DNA of 64,000 nucleotides from Mucilaginibacter roseus (GTDB lineage Bacteria; Bacteroidota; Bacteroidia; Sphingobacteriales; Sphingobacteriaceae): the NCBI RefSeq assembly GCF_021215455.1, contig NZ_JAJPWV010000003.1:124001-188000 (forward strand). The letters are read 5' to 3'. Position numbers and translations under genes: made by a program. Of the stretch, positions 55,809-64,000 are shown in pieces. The notes below the pieces were generated by a model that did not search any database, was not told where the DNA came from, and saw nothing but the letters and a program-made list of their open reading frames with translations. How positions within the stretch are numbered: position 1 is the stretch's first letter; each line of letters opens with the position of its first letter.

Positions 55809-56786
55809 ATGCGTGAGGCCCTGTTTATAAAACAAAATTCGGAGCGCTGGAAACAGTACGAGCTCAATAAGAGCAAAGATCCTGATGAACTGGCTGACAG
55901 CTTTATAAGCATCACCGATGACCTGGCTTACGCCAAAACTTTCTATCCAAATTCAAAAACAACGCAATACCTGAACGGGCTTGCTTCAGGCTTTCACCAA
56001 TCCATTTATCGTAACAAAAAAGAAAAAACCAACCGTTTTATAACGTTCTGGCAAACCGAGCTGCCCCTTATTTTTTACAAACACCGCCGGCAATTGCTTT
56101 ATTCGTTTGCTTTTTTTATGATTTTTTGCCTTATAGGTATGCTATCAGCCATGTATGATGACACCTTTGTGCGCCTTATTCTGGGCAATGAGTATGTGAA
56201 CATGACCAATGATAACATTGCCAAAGGCGACCCATTTGGTGTATATAAGTTTGGCAATTCGGGCTGGATGTTCGCCGCTATTGCCGCCAATAATATTTTT
56301 GTTGAACTACGCATGTATGCCTTGGGCATATTATGCTCGGTAGGTACGGTATACAACCTGATGCAAAATGGCCTGATGCTGGGCTCATTCCAATATTACT
56401 TTTTCAGTAAAGGGTTGGGGCTGCAATCCGTACTGGTAATTTGGATACATGGCACGCTCGAAATTTCGGCACTGGTACTTTCTGGCGCGGCCGGCTTAAT
56501 AATGGGCAACAGCCTGCTTTTCCCAAAAACTTATAAACGCCTGGTATCGCTTAAACGCGGCGCGCTTGATGGCCTCAAGATCGCCATCGGCATAGTACCT
56601 ATATTTTTGGTGGCCGCTTTTTTAGAGGGTTATGTAACCCGCCATACCGAAATGCCTATGGCTGCCAGCATTGCTATACTGGCCACCTCGTTTACCTTTA
56701 TTATATGGTATGTATTGCTGTACCCGGCAATGCTTAATAAAAAGCTTAATTTGTTAGAAACTGATATTGATGAAACCTCATTTTGA
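55809..56786 (+). CDS. SpoIIM (DUF95) family membrane protein
   Basis: This encodes 325 residues: a soluble N-terminal helical region (to ~90), then TM helices at ~98-115, ~150-180, ~205-240, ~255-275 and ~280-305. The stage II sporulation protein M family pattern is seen in NNIFVELRMYALGIL and IWIHGTLEISALVLSGAAGL (catalytic-looking His/Glu in the membrane). The organism is not a spore former; homologues are common beside RDD, MoxR and DUF58 genes. Its 3' end overlaps the next gene by 17 bp. Confidence 0.9.
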   Translation: MREALFIKQNSERWKQYELNKSKDPDELADSFISITDDLAYAKTFYPNSKTTQYLNGLASGFHQSIYRNKKEKTNRFITFWQTELPLIFYKHRRQLLYSFAFFMIFCLIGMLSAMYDDTFVRLILGNEYVNMTNDNIAKGDPFGVYKFGNSGWMFAAIAANNIFVELRMYALGILCSVGTVYNLMQNGLMLGSFQYYFFSKGLGLQSVLVIWIHGTLEISALVLSGAAGLIMGNSLLFPKTYKRLVSLKRGALDGLKIAIGIVPIFLVAAFLEGYVTRHTEMPMAASIAILATSFTFIIWYVLLYPAMLNKKLNLLETDIDETSF

Positions 56787-57660
56787 ATTACGCCGCGTAC
56801 GCGACTTTGGCGAAACCATTAGCGACACATTTACCTTTATCCGCGAAAATTTTAAGCCTCTTATAAAACCGCTGCTGGTTATATGCGGCTTTTTTATATT
56901 GATCAATACCATCACCCTGACTAATTTATACGCAGGTATGACCGAGGCGACGATGCAGGAAACTTCGCGCCCCAGTAACGTTTTTGCAAGCCAGTACGGC
57001 GACAGCTATTTTATAAACCTGCTTATAAATTATGGCAGTCTGTTTTTATTTGCGTCAAGCATTTTTATAGTTACTTATTGCTACATAGCGGTTTATAAAG
57101 ACAAAACAGACGGTGAAAAGCCTACTGTGGTTGAGGTTTGGGGTTATTTTAAATACTATTTTTTCCGCTCAATAGGCTCATATTTTGTAGTCACACTACT
57201 CACAATTGCCGGTTTCGCGCTGTGCGTTTTACCGGGCATATACCTGGGCGTTGTGTTTAGTTTGCTGCTGCCTGTTATAATTATGGAAAACGGATCGTTC
57301 GGCCATGCTTTTAATAAATGTTTTCAGCTGATAAAAGGTAACTGGTGGATGACCTTTGGCGTTATCTTCGTAACATCATTAATCATTAGTTTCAGCAGCG
57401 CTATCGTCAGCGTGCCCATGGGTATTGTAATCGCAGCAAAAACGCTGTTACAACTTGATTTTTTGATGTACCCGGTACTTTTACTATTATCATTATTATT
57501 GAGCCTGATCTATCTTTCTTACTCGTTAATGGCCATATCGATATCGTTATGTTACTTCAGCTTCGAGGAACAAAAAGAAGGCACAGGCATTTTAAGCCGT
57601 ATTAATACCCTTGGCGAAAAGGACCCGGATACTACCCATCAGCCTGACGAAGAATATTAA
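56770..57660 (+). CDS. multi-pass membrane protein of the SpoIIM-MoxR cluster
   Basis: This encodes 296 residues from the ATG at 56770, preceded directly by an in-frame TTG. It overlaps the SpoIIM gene. About six TM helices are present, with the segment IKGNWWMTFGVIFV and the charged N terminus RRVRDFGETISDTFTFIRENFKP, typical of the glycerophosphodiester-phosphodiesterase-type membrane domain found without the enzyme. Function unknown; it is tightly coupled to its neighbours, with 1 bp to the next ATG. Confidence 0.75.
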   Translation: MKPHFELRRVRDFGETISDTFTFIRENFKPLIKPLLVICGFFILINTITLTNLYAGMTEATMQETSRPSNVFASQYGDSYFINLLINYGSLFLFASSIFIVTYCYIAVYKDKTDGEKPTVVEVWGYFKYYFFRSIGSYFVVTLLTIAGFALCVLPGIYLGVVFSLLLPVIIMENGSFGHAFNKCFQLIKGNWWMTFGVIFVTSLIISFSSAIVSVPMGIVIAAKTLLQLDFLMYPVLLLLSLLLSLIYLSYSLMAISISLCYFSFEEQKEGTGILSRINTLGEKDPDTTHQPDEEY

Positions 57661-57661
57661 T

Positions 57662-58393
57662 ATGCGGATAAAAGCGCTGCCATACTGGTTGTTCGGCCTG
57701 TTCATGTTTATATCGGTTTTTGCATTTGCCAACAAAGGCAAAAAGAAACCGGCAGTGATGGCGCGCGATAGTTCGTCGGTTCAGGTAAGGCAATTCAGCG
57801 AAGATGCCATAGGTGCTTACAGCCAAAGCGAAGACTTTAAGTATGTAGATGCCGATACCAAGCGTGAACTGTCATTATGGGATTTGTTCCTGGCCTGGGT
57901 GTTGAACATGCTTGCGGCGGAGGTTGGCCGTTCGCCCATTTTGCTGGTAATTCTTAAATACCTGGTATTGGGCCTTATAGCCGCAGGTGTAATATTTCTG
58001 GTTTTAAAGGCTATTGGAATTGATGTAGGCTTGTTTTTACGCAAAGGCGCAAAGAAAACGTCATTACCTTATGTTGAATCGTTAGAGAACATCCACGAAA
58101 TTAATTTTGATGATGAGCTGGATGAAGCGGTGAGCAACCGCAACTACCGCCTTGCTGTGCGCTTGCTTTACCTTAAATGCCTGAAGCAACTGAGTGATAA
58201 AGGACTTATACAATGGCAGATTGATAAAACAAATAAAGCCTATTATTATGAGCTTACTCAAAAACCGCAGCGCGATGCCTTTGGCTCGCTAACCCGCCGC
58301 TTTGAATATGTATGGTACGGCAATTTTAACATTGACGAACAGGCATATAACGATATTGACCGGTTATTCAATAAATTCAGGGAGCAGTTGTAA
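57662..58393 (+). CDS. DUF4129 domain membrane protein
   Basis: This encodes 243 residues from the ATG at 57662, chosen because it gives an N-terminal signal/TM segment (LPYWLFGLFMFISVFAFA). A second TM lies at ~95-120. The cytoplasmic C-terminal DUF4129 domain follows (NYRLAVRLLYLKCLKQLSDKG, ending ..IDRLFNKFREQL). DUF4129 proteins regularly accompany DUF58 and MoxR genes. Its stop overlaps the next ATG by one base. Confidence 0.85.
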   Translation: MRIKALPYWLFGLFMFISVFAFANKGKKKPAVMARDSSSVQVRQFSEDAIGAYSQSEDFKYVDADTKRELSLWDLFLAWVLNMLAAEVGRSPILLVILKYLVLGLIAAGVIFLVLKAIGIDVGLFLRKGAKKTSLPYVESLENIHEINFDDELDEAVSNRNYRLAVRLLYLKCLKQLSDKGLIQWQIDKTNKAYYYELTQKPQRDAFGSLTRRFEYVWYGNFNIDEQAYNDIDRLFNKFREQL

Positions 58394-59574
58394 TGAGGAG
58401 CCTTAAAATATATCTCTTTATTGCAGGCTTGCTGATTATTGGCTATGCCGTGATGGAATACAACCGCCCGCAGCCTACCGACTGGACCGTTACCTTTAAC
58501 GATAGGCATACAAAACCCTATGGTACTTACATTACTTTTAACCGGCTGAAAGATATTTTTCCTTCCGGTAGGATCAACGCTACAAGGCAAACACCTTTTG
58601 AGCTTTTTATAGATAGCACTTATAAACAGTCGGCATACGTTGTTGTAGCGAGCAGTGTTGCCCCTTCTGAAGAAGACTATACTGCCATGATGGATTTTGT
58701 GCGCGACGGTAACGATGTGTTCATTGCCGCCGAAACATATGGCAAGTTGTTTCAGGACAGTTTGAACGTAAGTACCGCCAGTATTTTCGGTATGGTTGAC
58801 CCATCGGAGTATATCAGCTTTGTTAACCCTAAACTGGATAACGAACGGCAATATTTTGTTGACAAGGGCGCCGTTAGCAACTATTTTGATATGGTTGATA
58901 CCAGTCGTGCTATCCTACTCGGGCAAAACAACAAAGGCGATGTAAACTTTATAAAATACCGGTTTGGAAAAGGCAGTATTTACCTTTCGGCCAACCCTAA
59001 GGTTTTTACCAATTACAGTTTACTTAAAACCCAGGGCGCGCAATATGCTGCAACAGCTTTATCCTACCTGGGCAGGCCGCAGGTAATTTTGTGGGACGAA
59101 TTTTACACCCAAGGCATGGCCGGTACCGATACGCCCCTGCGCTTTATACTGGCTAACAAATCATTACGGATGGCTTTGTACATCACATTATTTGGCTTGC
59201 TTGCTTATGTTATTTATGGCATCAAACGCCGCCAGCGGGCTATACCTATTGTTATGCCTTTAGCCAATGCTACCGTTGACTTTGTGACCACCGTTGGGCA
59301 GGTGTATTATGAGCGCCGTAACAACCTGGATATAGCGCACAAAAAATCGATATACTTTTTAACATCGCTGCGCGAAAAGTATAACATCAAAACCAATAAG
59401 CTTGACCCGGAATTTGTAGAAGCGCTTACCAAACGCTCGGGTGTTGATGCGGCTTTTATACGCATGATGACCGACTACATTGGCTTTATATTTAACCAAA
59501 CCAGCATCAGCGACGCTGAACTGATAGAACTGAACCGATTGATAGAAAAATTTTATACCTTATCAGGACATTAA
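58393..59574 (+). CDS. DUF4350 domain membrane protein
   Basis: This encodes 393 residues with an N-terminal TM (~5-20), a periplasmic DUF4350 domain resembling a class I glutamine amidotransferase-like or GldG-type fold (~30-240), a second TM (~255-275) and a cytoplasmic helical tail of about 115 residues. It is coupled by a one-base overlap to the DUF4129 gene and lies 1 bp before the moxR-type gene. It is a structural member of the MoxR/DUF58 system; its biochemical role is not known. Confidence 0.83.
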   Translation: MRSLKIYLFIAGLLIIGYAVMEYNRPQPTDWTVTFNDRHTKPYGTYITFNRLKDIFPSGRINATRQTPFELFIDSTYKQSAYVVVASSVAPSEEDYTAMMDFVRDGNDVFIAAETYGKLFQDSLNVSTASIFGMVDPSEYISFVNPKLDNERQYFVDKGAVSNYFDMVDTSRAILLGQNNKGDVNFIKYRFGKGSIYLSANPKVFTNYSLLKTQGAQYAATALSYLGRPQVILWDEFYTQGMAGTDTPLRFILANKSLRMALYITLFGLLAYVIYGIKRRQRAIPIVMPLANATVDFVTTVGQVYYERRNNLDIAHKKSIYFLTSLREKYNIKTNKLDPEFVEALTKRSGVDAAFIRMMTDYIGFIFNQTSISDAELIELNRLIEKFYTLSGH

Positions 59575-59575
59575 A

Positions 59576-60553
59576 ATGGAAGAAGAAATATTTGAGAACC
59601 GTACCGACCTGTACAAGCTTAACGCCGCGGTTGGCCAGATAAAAGATACACTGGGCAAAATAATTGTAGGCCAGCACCAAAGTATTGACCTGATCATTGC
59701 CGGTATATTGGCCGACGGCCATATCCTGATTGAAGGTGTACCCGGCGTTGCCAAAACACTGACCGCTAAACTGGTGGCCAAAGCCATTAATGCGGCATAC
59801 TCCCGCATACAGTTTACGCCGGATTTGATGCCGTCGGATATTTTAGGTACGCCGGTATTCAACCCAAAAACTTCGGAATTTGAGTTTAAGCATGGGCCTA
59901 TTTTCGGTAACATCATCCTGATAGATGAAATTAACCGTGCCCCTGCAAAAACGCAATCGGCCTTGTTTGAAGTAATGGAAGAGCGCCAGCTGACCATTGA
60001 TGGTACCGCCTACAAAATGGATGAGCCGTTTTTAGTACTTGCTACTCAAAATCCTATTGAGCAGGAAGGTACCTACCGCTTACCCGAAGCACAGCTTGAC
60101 CGCTTTTTATTTAAGATAGAAGTTAAATACCCTACGCTTGAAGAGGAGATTGCCATTATCAACAATCAGCACCAGCATAAACGTGCCGACCAGTTGAGCG
60201 ACATTCAGCCGGTGCTTTCAGCGCAGGAGATTGTTGCGTTGCGCGAGCAGGTACGCGGCTTTCATGTAGAGCCTAAAATACTGGAGTTTGTTGCCCGCAT
60301 CGTGTTTGAAACACGCAACAATAAATCGCTGTACCTGGGTGCATCGCCACGCGCGTCGCTGGCTATCATTAATGCGGCTAAAGCTTTGGCTGCCATTAAC
60401 GGGCGCGATTTTGTTACCCCTGACGATGTAATTTGGGTAGTACCACACGTTTTACGCCACCGTATTATGCTTACGCCGGATAAGGAAATGGAGGGTTTAA
60501 GCACTGATGATGTGATCGGTCAGATCATCCACAAAATTGAAGTGCCCAGATAA
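59576..60553 (+). CDS. MoxR family AAA+ ATPase
   Basis: This encodes 325 residues. Walker A reads EGVPGVAKTL (~56), Walker B ILIDEINRAPAKTQSAL (~117), sensor 1 LATQNPIEQEGTYRLPEAQLDRF (~155) and the lid SPRASLAIINAAKA (~260). MoxR chaperone-ATPases act with VWA or DUF58 proteins to activate or assemble membrane or metal-dependent complexes. The spacing to both neighbours is 1-9 bp. Confidence 0.95.
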   Translation: MEEEIFENRTDLYKLNAAVGQIKDTLGKIIVGQHQSIDLIIAGILADGHILIEGVPGVAKTLTAKLVAKAINAAYSRIQFTPDLMPSDILGTPVFNPKTSEFEFKHGPIFGNIILIDEINRAPAKTQSALFEVMEERQLTIDGTAYKMDEPFLVLATQNPIEQEGTYRLPEAQLDRFLFKIEVKYPTLEEEIAIINNQHQHKRADQLSDIQPVLSAQEIVALREQVRGFHVEPKILEFVARIVFETRNNKSLYLGASPRASLAIINAAKALAAINGRDFVTPDDVIWVVPHVLRHRIMLTPDKEMEGLSTDDVIGQIIHKIEVPR

Positions 60554-60562
60554 TTTATCAGC

Positions 60563-61909
60563 GTGAAAAAGTTTTTTGGCCTGTTTTACACCAACCTGTT
60601 TTTAACCAACCGCTTGTTTGCCGGGTTGGCCGTTTGCGGTATGCTTTACATATTCAGGTTTTTGTTTAACTGGCTGGGTATAATTCCGGATGTAATGCTG
60701 GGCTTATTCCTGTTGCTTGTGTTGCTGGATGTGGTGTTGCTGTACCATAAAAACAAAGGCATATTTGCGCGTCGCCATGCGCCTGAGCGCTTGAGCAACA
60801 GCGATGATAACCCGCTTGGTATCTACATCGAAAGTATTTACCCGTTTAACATAAAGGCGGGCATAATTGATGAGATACCCGTACAATTTCAACGCCGCGA
60901 TGTATGGTTTGCCACCACCCTATCGCCGCGCATACCTAAACGCATAAGCTACAACCTTCGCCCAACCAAGCGCGGCGAATATACTTTTGGCATGATTAGG
61001 GTGTTCGTGCGCTCGCCGCTGGCATTGGTTAGCAGGCGTTTTAATTTTGAGCAGACTGAAACGCTACCCACCTACCCTTCGTTTTTGCAAATGCGCCGCT
61101 ACGAGTTGATGGCCATATCAAACCGACTGAGCGAATATGGCATCAAAAAAATTCGCCGGCTGGGCCATAGCATGGAGTTTGAGCAGGTTAAAACCTACGT
61201 TCCGGGTGATGATTACCGTACTATTAACTGGAAGGCTACCGCCCGTAACGGTAACTTTATGGTGAACTCCTATACCGACGAAAAATCGCAGCATGTGTAT
61301 TGCGTAGTTGATAAATCGCGGGCCATGAAAATGCCTTTTAATGGTTTAAGCCTGCTGGATTATGCCATTAACGCCTCGCTTGCTTTATCAAACGTAGCCC
61401 TAAAAAAGGAAGATAAGGCCGGGTTAATCACCGTAGCCGAAAAGATAGGTTCGGTAGTCGCTGCAGACCGCAGGCCTGTGCAACTTAACCGCATACTCGA
61501 GGTGTTATACAAGGAGAAAACACGTTACCTCGAAACCAATATGGAGGCCTTGTACACTACCATACGAGGGGTACTTAAACAACGTAGCCTGGTTGTATTT
61601 TTCACTAATTATGAGAGCATGTTTGCCATGCAGCGACAGCTTCCATTTTTAAAGCGGATAGCTAAATTTCACCTGCTGCTGGTAGTATTTTTTGAAAATA
61701 CCGAACTAACATCGCTAAGCGAAAAACCCGCCGGCGATGTGGAACACATCTACGTAAAAACTATTGCCGAAAAGTTTGCCAACGATAAAAAACTCATCGT
61801 TAAAGAACTGGCTAAGCATGGTATACAATCCATCCTCACCGCGCCGGAGAACCTGACCATCAATACCATAAACCGGTATCTGGAAATAAAGGCAAGGCAG
61901 AGTATTTAA
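60563..61909 (+). CDS. DUF58 domain protein
   Basis: This encodes 448 residues starting at a GTG (60563). Two TM helices (~10-30, ~35-55) are followed by a beta-rich segment and the DUF58 core with YVPGDDYRTINWKATARN (~215). A VWA-like region follows, with CVVDKSRAM in place of a canonical DxSxS MIDAS. It is the usual partner of the MoxR ATPase, which lies directly upstream, and it ends the operon. Confidence 0.92.
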   Translation: MKKFFGLFYTNLFLTNRLFAGLAVCGMLYIFRFLFNWLGIIPDVMLGLFLLLVLLDVVLLYHKNKGIFARRHAPERLSNSDDNPLGIYIESIYPFNIKAGIIDEIPVQFQRRDVWFATTLSPRIPKRISYNLRPTKRGEYTFGMIRVFVRSPLALVSRRFNFEQTETLPTYPSFLQMRRYELMAISNRLSEYGIKKIRRLGHSMEFEQVKTYVPGDDYRTINWKATARNGNFMVNSYTDEKSQHVYCVVDKSRAMKMPFNGLSLLDYAINASLALSNVALKKEDKAGLITVAEKIGSVVAADRRPVQLNRILEVLYKEKTRYLETNMEALYTTIRGVLKQRSLVVFFTNYESMFAMQRQLPFLKRIAKFHLLLVVFFENTELTSLSEKPAGDVEHIYVKTIAEKFANDKKLIVKELAKHGIQSILTAPENLTINTINRYLEIKARQSI

Positions 61910-61954
61910 TCGCCCTATATTGGCTTAGATAAAACATAGCCTAATCTATTAAAT

Positions 61955-62028
61955 ATCGGTTCGAAAGAGGAGAAATCGTCGCTTGCTTATGAACATTAGC
62001 ATTTCTCGCTAACGCATCAAAATGACAA
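61955..62028. repeat. degenerate intergenic repeat (GAGAAATC...ATTTCTC type)
   Basis: GAGGAGAAATC and GCATTTCTCGC face each other with about 20 bp between, followed by CATCAAAATGACAA. This resembles a dispersed intergenic element of Sphingobacteriaceae with the end motif (T)CGAAATGACA. No coding potential. The copy is worn and the call tentative. Confidence 0.35.
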
Positions 62029-62119
62029 ATAATGAACAAGCTATAAGCAAGAACCAATCATAATCACAGACTACGGCCTTTTAAATTTTCGGGCAGAAGA
62101 TGCATTACGACTAAAACTA

Positions 62120-62905
62120 TCATGTACCCGGAAACTTAACGCCATCAGCATTTAAACGGTTGATCAATTTTTCCTGCAATGCTATTTTAACGTTCAAAAA
62201 TTCCGCTGGCGTTACCCAAACGTTAATGATGTAAGTCGCCCGGTCAAAACCAACGCGCACCAAGCCTACTTTGGATGGCTTGTTTTTTACCACGCCATTG
62301 GTATTTTGTAATGCTTCGTTTATAATGGCGATCACTTTTTCGGTATTGGCCGCATAGGTGAGCTCCACCTCAAAATCAAGCCTACGGCTACCGGCGCGTG
62401 TAACGTTCACAATTACCTCGTTAAAGAGCTTTCCGTTAGGTATAATGATGGTTTTATTATCAGCGGTAAGCAATACGGTGTAAAATATCTGTATCGAGGT
62501 TACCTTGCCATCCTGCCCCTGCGCAATGATATTGTCATTTAGCTCAAATGGCTTTAGTAATAGTATAAGCACTCCGCCGGCAAAGTTTTGCAGCGTGCCC
62601 GAAAGTGCCAAGCCCGCCGCTACACCAAAGGCGCCCACCAGTGTGGTGAAAATGGCAGCGTCAATACCCATCAATGTCATCACCAATAAAACCAGCAATA
62701 CATTTAGCGCGGTAATGCTCAGGCTCAGTAAAAAAGGTTGTAATGATGAATGCACCTCTTTGGTGCTCATTTTAGTGCGGATGCGCGTTTTTAACAGCCG
62801 GATAAACCAAAGGCCAACGATGAGTACTATTAAACCAAAAATTATGTTGGGGCCGTGGGTGAGGAGCCACGCGTAGGCAGTATCGTAAAATTGTTCGAGC
62901 TTCAT
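62120..62905 (-). CDS. MscS family small-conductance mechanosensitive channel
   Basis: This encodes 261 residues: three TM helices (~17-38, ~55-78, ~82-105), with the Gly/Ala-rich pore helix GAFGVAAGLALSGTLQNFAGG (TM3), then the beta domain with the MscS signature PFELNDNIIAQGQDGKVTSIQIFYTVL and IIIPNGKLFNEVIVN. It opens under membrane tension during osmotic downshock. Length is typical of the basic three-TM type. Monocistronic. Confidence 0.96.
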   Translation of the reverse strand: MKLEQFYDTAYAWLLTHGPNIIFGLIVLIVGLWFIRLLKTRIRTKMSTKEVHSSLQPFLLSLSITALNVLLVLLVMTLMGIDAAIFTTLVGAFGVAAGLALSGTLQNFAGGVLILLLKPFELNDNIIAQGQDGKVTSIQIFYTVLLTADNKTIIIPNGKLFNEVIVNVTRAGSRRLDFEVELTYAANTEKVIAIINEALQNTNGVVKNKPSKVGLVRVGFDRATYIINVWVTPAEFLNVKIALQEKLINRLNADGVKFPGT

Positions 62906-63269
62906 GGGTTAATCAGAAGCTCCGAAATTAAGAAAAATCAGAGAAGCGACACCAAAAATTCTGGCGACTTAAGGATAACCCACTCAAAAATACGGGTTTG
63001 TATATGTTTCCGTTTCCGGGTTAACTGTTTCATGCTTTTCATGTATCAAATGCTATGCCTCAACGGCTTGGCTATAAGTGGTTACGGCGAAACTAATCCA
63101 ATAATTACAATGCATGCGGTTATTTAATATTTGATGACAATTACCTTAATCTTTGTAGTAATAGTTATACAGTAAAAAGGTCAGTAAAAAACAAAACCCT
63201 GTATGCAATTGCATACAGGGTTTCTATATAGCGATCCCCTCAATCAAGGAGGGTACGAATGATGTGCTA
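62906..63269. other. intergenic region, mscS / groEL
   Basis: This 364-bp stretch holds the groEL terminator at 63194-63223. The remainder shows no convincing gene, RNA fold or promoter on either strand. Confidence 0.6.
63194..63223 (-). terminator. groEL terminator
   Basis: AAACCCTGTATGCAATTGCATACAGGGTTT is a perfect 30-bp palindrome. On the minus strand it is followed by TGTTTTTT. It lies 46 bp beyond the groEL stop codon. Confidence 0.85.
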
Positions 63270-64000
63270 TTACATCATGCCGCCCATGCCGCCGCCACCC
63301 ATTGGAGGCATACCGGCACCGCCTTTTTCATCTTCCGGATCGTCTGCCAATACACACTCGGTGGTTAACAGCATTGATGCGATAGATGCAGCATTTTCTA
63401 AAGCCACACGGCCTACTTTAGTTGGGTCGATAACACCGGCACCAATTAAGTTTTCGTAAGTGTTCGTACGTGCATTATAACCATAATCAGCAGTACCTTC
63501 TTTAACTTTTTGTACTACGATTGAGCCTTCGATACCGGCGTTCTCGCAAATCTGACGAAGAGGCTCCTCGATAGCACGACGGATGATCTGGATACCAGTG
63601 TTCTCGTCTTCGTTATCACCTTTAACATTAGCTAATGATTCAACCGCGCGGATGAAAGCAACGCCACCACCTGCAACAATACCTTCTTCAACAGCGGCAC
63701 GGGTTGCGTGTAAAGCATCGTCAACACGGTCTTTTTTCTCTTTCATTTCAACCTCGGTAGCAGCACCTACGTAAAGTACAGCCACACCGCCTGAAAGTTT
63801 AGCTAAACGCTCTTGCAGTTTTTCTTTATCGTAATCAGATGTGGTAGTTTCAATCTGAGATTTGATCTGGCTTACGCGAGCTTTGATATCCTCGGCGGAA
63901 CCTGAACCGTTGATGATAGTTGTGTTGTCTTTATCAACCACAATTTTCTCAGCAGTACCCAGGTAAGAAAGATCAGCGTTCTCTAATTTAAAGCCTCTTT
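63270..64000 (-). CDS. groL: chaperonin GroEL, C-terminal part (5' end outside window)
   Basis: The frame is open to the right edge, giving the last 243 residues of GroEL, the 60-kDa ATP-dependent folding chaperone. Visible: [22 protein letters not shown] (apical/intermediate junction), [20 protein letters not shown] (intermediate and equatorial domain with the catalytic Asp region), [12 protein letters not shown] and the flexible Gly/Met-rich tail ending GGGGMGGMM. The gene begins beyond position 64000; groES would be expected upstream of it. Confidence 0.98.
   Translation of the reverse strand, partial: RGFKLENADLSYLGTAEKIVVDKDNTTIINGSGSAEDIKARVSQIKSQIETTTSDYDKEKLQERLAKLSGGVAVLYVGAATEVEMKEKKDRVDDALHATRAAVEEGIVAGGGVAFIRAVESLANVKGDNEDENTGIQIIRRAIEEPLRQICENAGIEGSIVVQKVKEGTADYGYNARTNTYENLIGAGVIDPTKVGRVALENAASIASMLLTTECVLADDPEDEKGGAGMPPMGGGGMGGMM

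Noticed and set aside
58258..58851. 197-codon open frame on the minus strand
   Set aside because: It is antisense to the DUF4129-DUF4350 junction in a tightly packed operon, with low-complexity content.

Overview
The window comes from a Bacteroidota chromosome, most likely family Sphingobacteriaceae (Mucilaginibacter or Pedobacter type). The evidence is a SusC/SusD glycan-utilisation locus, several TAnnTTTG promoter elements, many SPII lipoproteins with Ser/Gly-rich lipoboxes, DUF3857 proteins, and a propeller/triple-Tyr/LuxR-type regulator. Genus is an inference; no rRNA or tRNA gene is present to settle it.

Layout. 1-2730 (minus): the start of a very large membrane protein with GH18-like, polysaccharide deacetylase and GT2 modules, preceded by a small FeoB-associated-type Cys-rich membrane protein. 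2979-4787: typA. 4937-7889: two LamG lipoproteins flanking a small secreted protein. 7944-15747: an exopolysaccharide cluster (three GT4/GT2-type transferases plus one atypical GT, a Wzx-type flippase, two methyltransferases, a hexapeptide acetyltransferase). 15807-18051: bacilliredoxin, a small membrane protein, ahcY. 18126-19505: a His/Met-rich outer-membrane protein.

19674-37638 (minus): a polysaccharide utilisation locus, read from its upstream end as GH97, one-component regulator, SusC, SusD, LamG lipoprotein, two GH144-type proteins, GH43-type and GH3. The GH144 + GH3 combination points to beta-1,2-glucan (sophoran) as substrate.

37950-44827: idi, a VWA-type membrane protein, an A+T-rich orphan gene bounded by a perfect 47-bp direct repeat, fabG, a repeat element, a Cys-rich protein and three outer-membrane barrels. 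45020-48881: nrdA and nrdB behind a long leader that carries a recognisable adenosylcobalamin riboswitch and an RBS-sequestering helix. 48947-54115: ruvC, aat and two DUF3857/transglutaminase paralogues. 54271-61909: CD225 and DUF2752 proteins, RDD protein, then SpoIIM / membrane protein / DUF4129 / DUF4350 / MoxR / DUF58. 62120-64000: MscS channel and the 3' part of groEL.

The most interesting signals are the B12 riboswitch in front of class Ia ribonucleotide reductase, the gene insertion with a 47-bp target duplication that regenerates the 5' end of the next gene, a 24-bp terminator-like hairpin inside the DUF2752 coding start, and enzyme-like proteins that have lost catalytic residues (GH18-like and transglutaminase-like).
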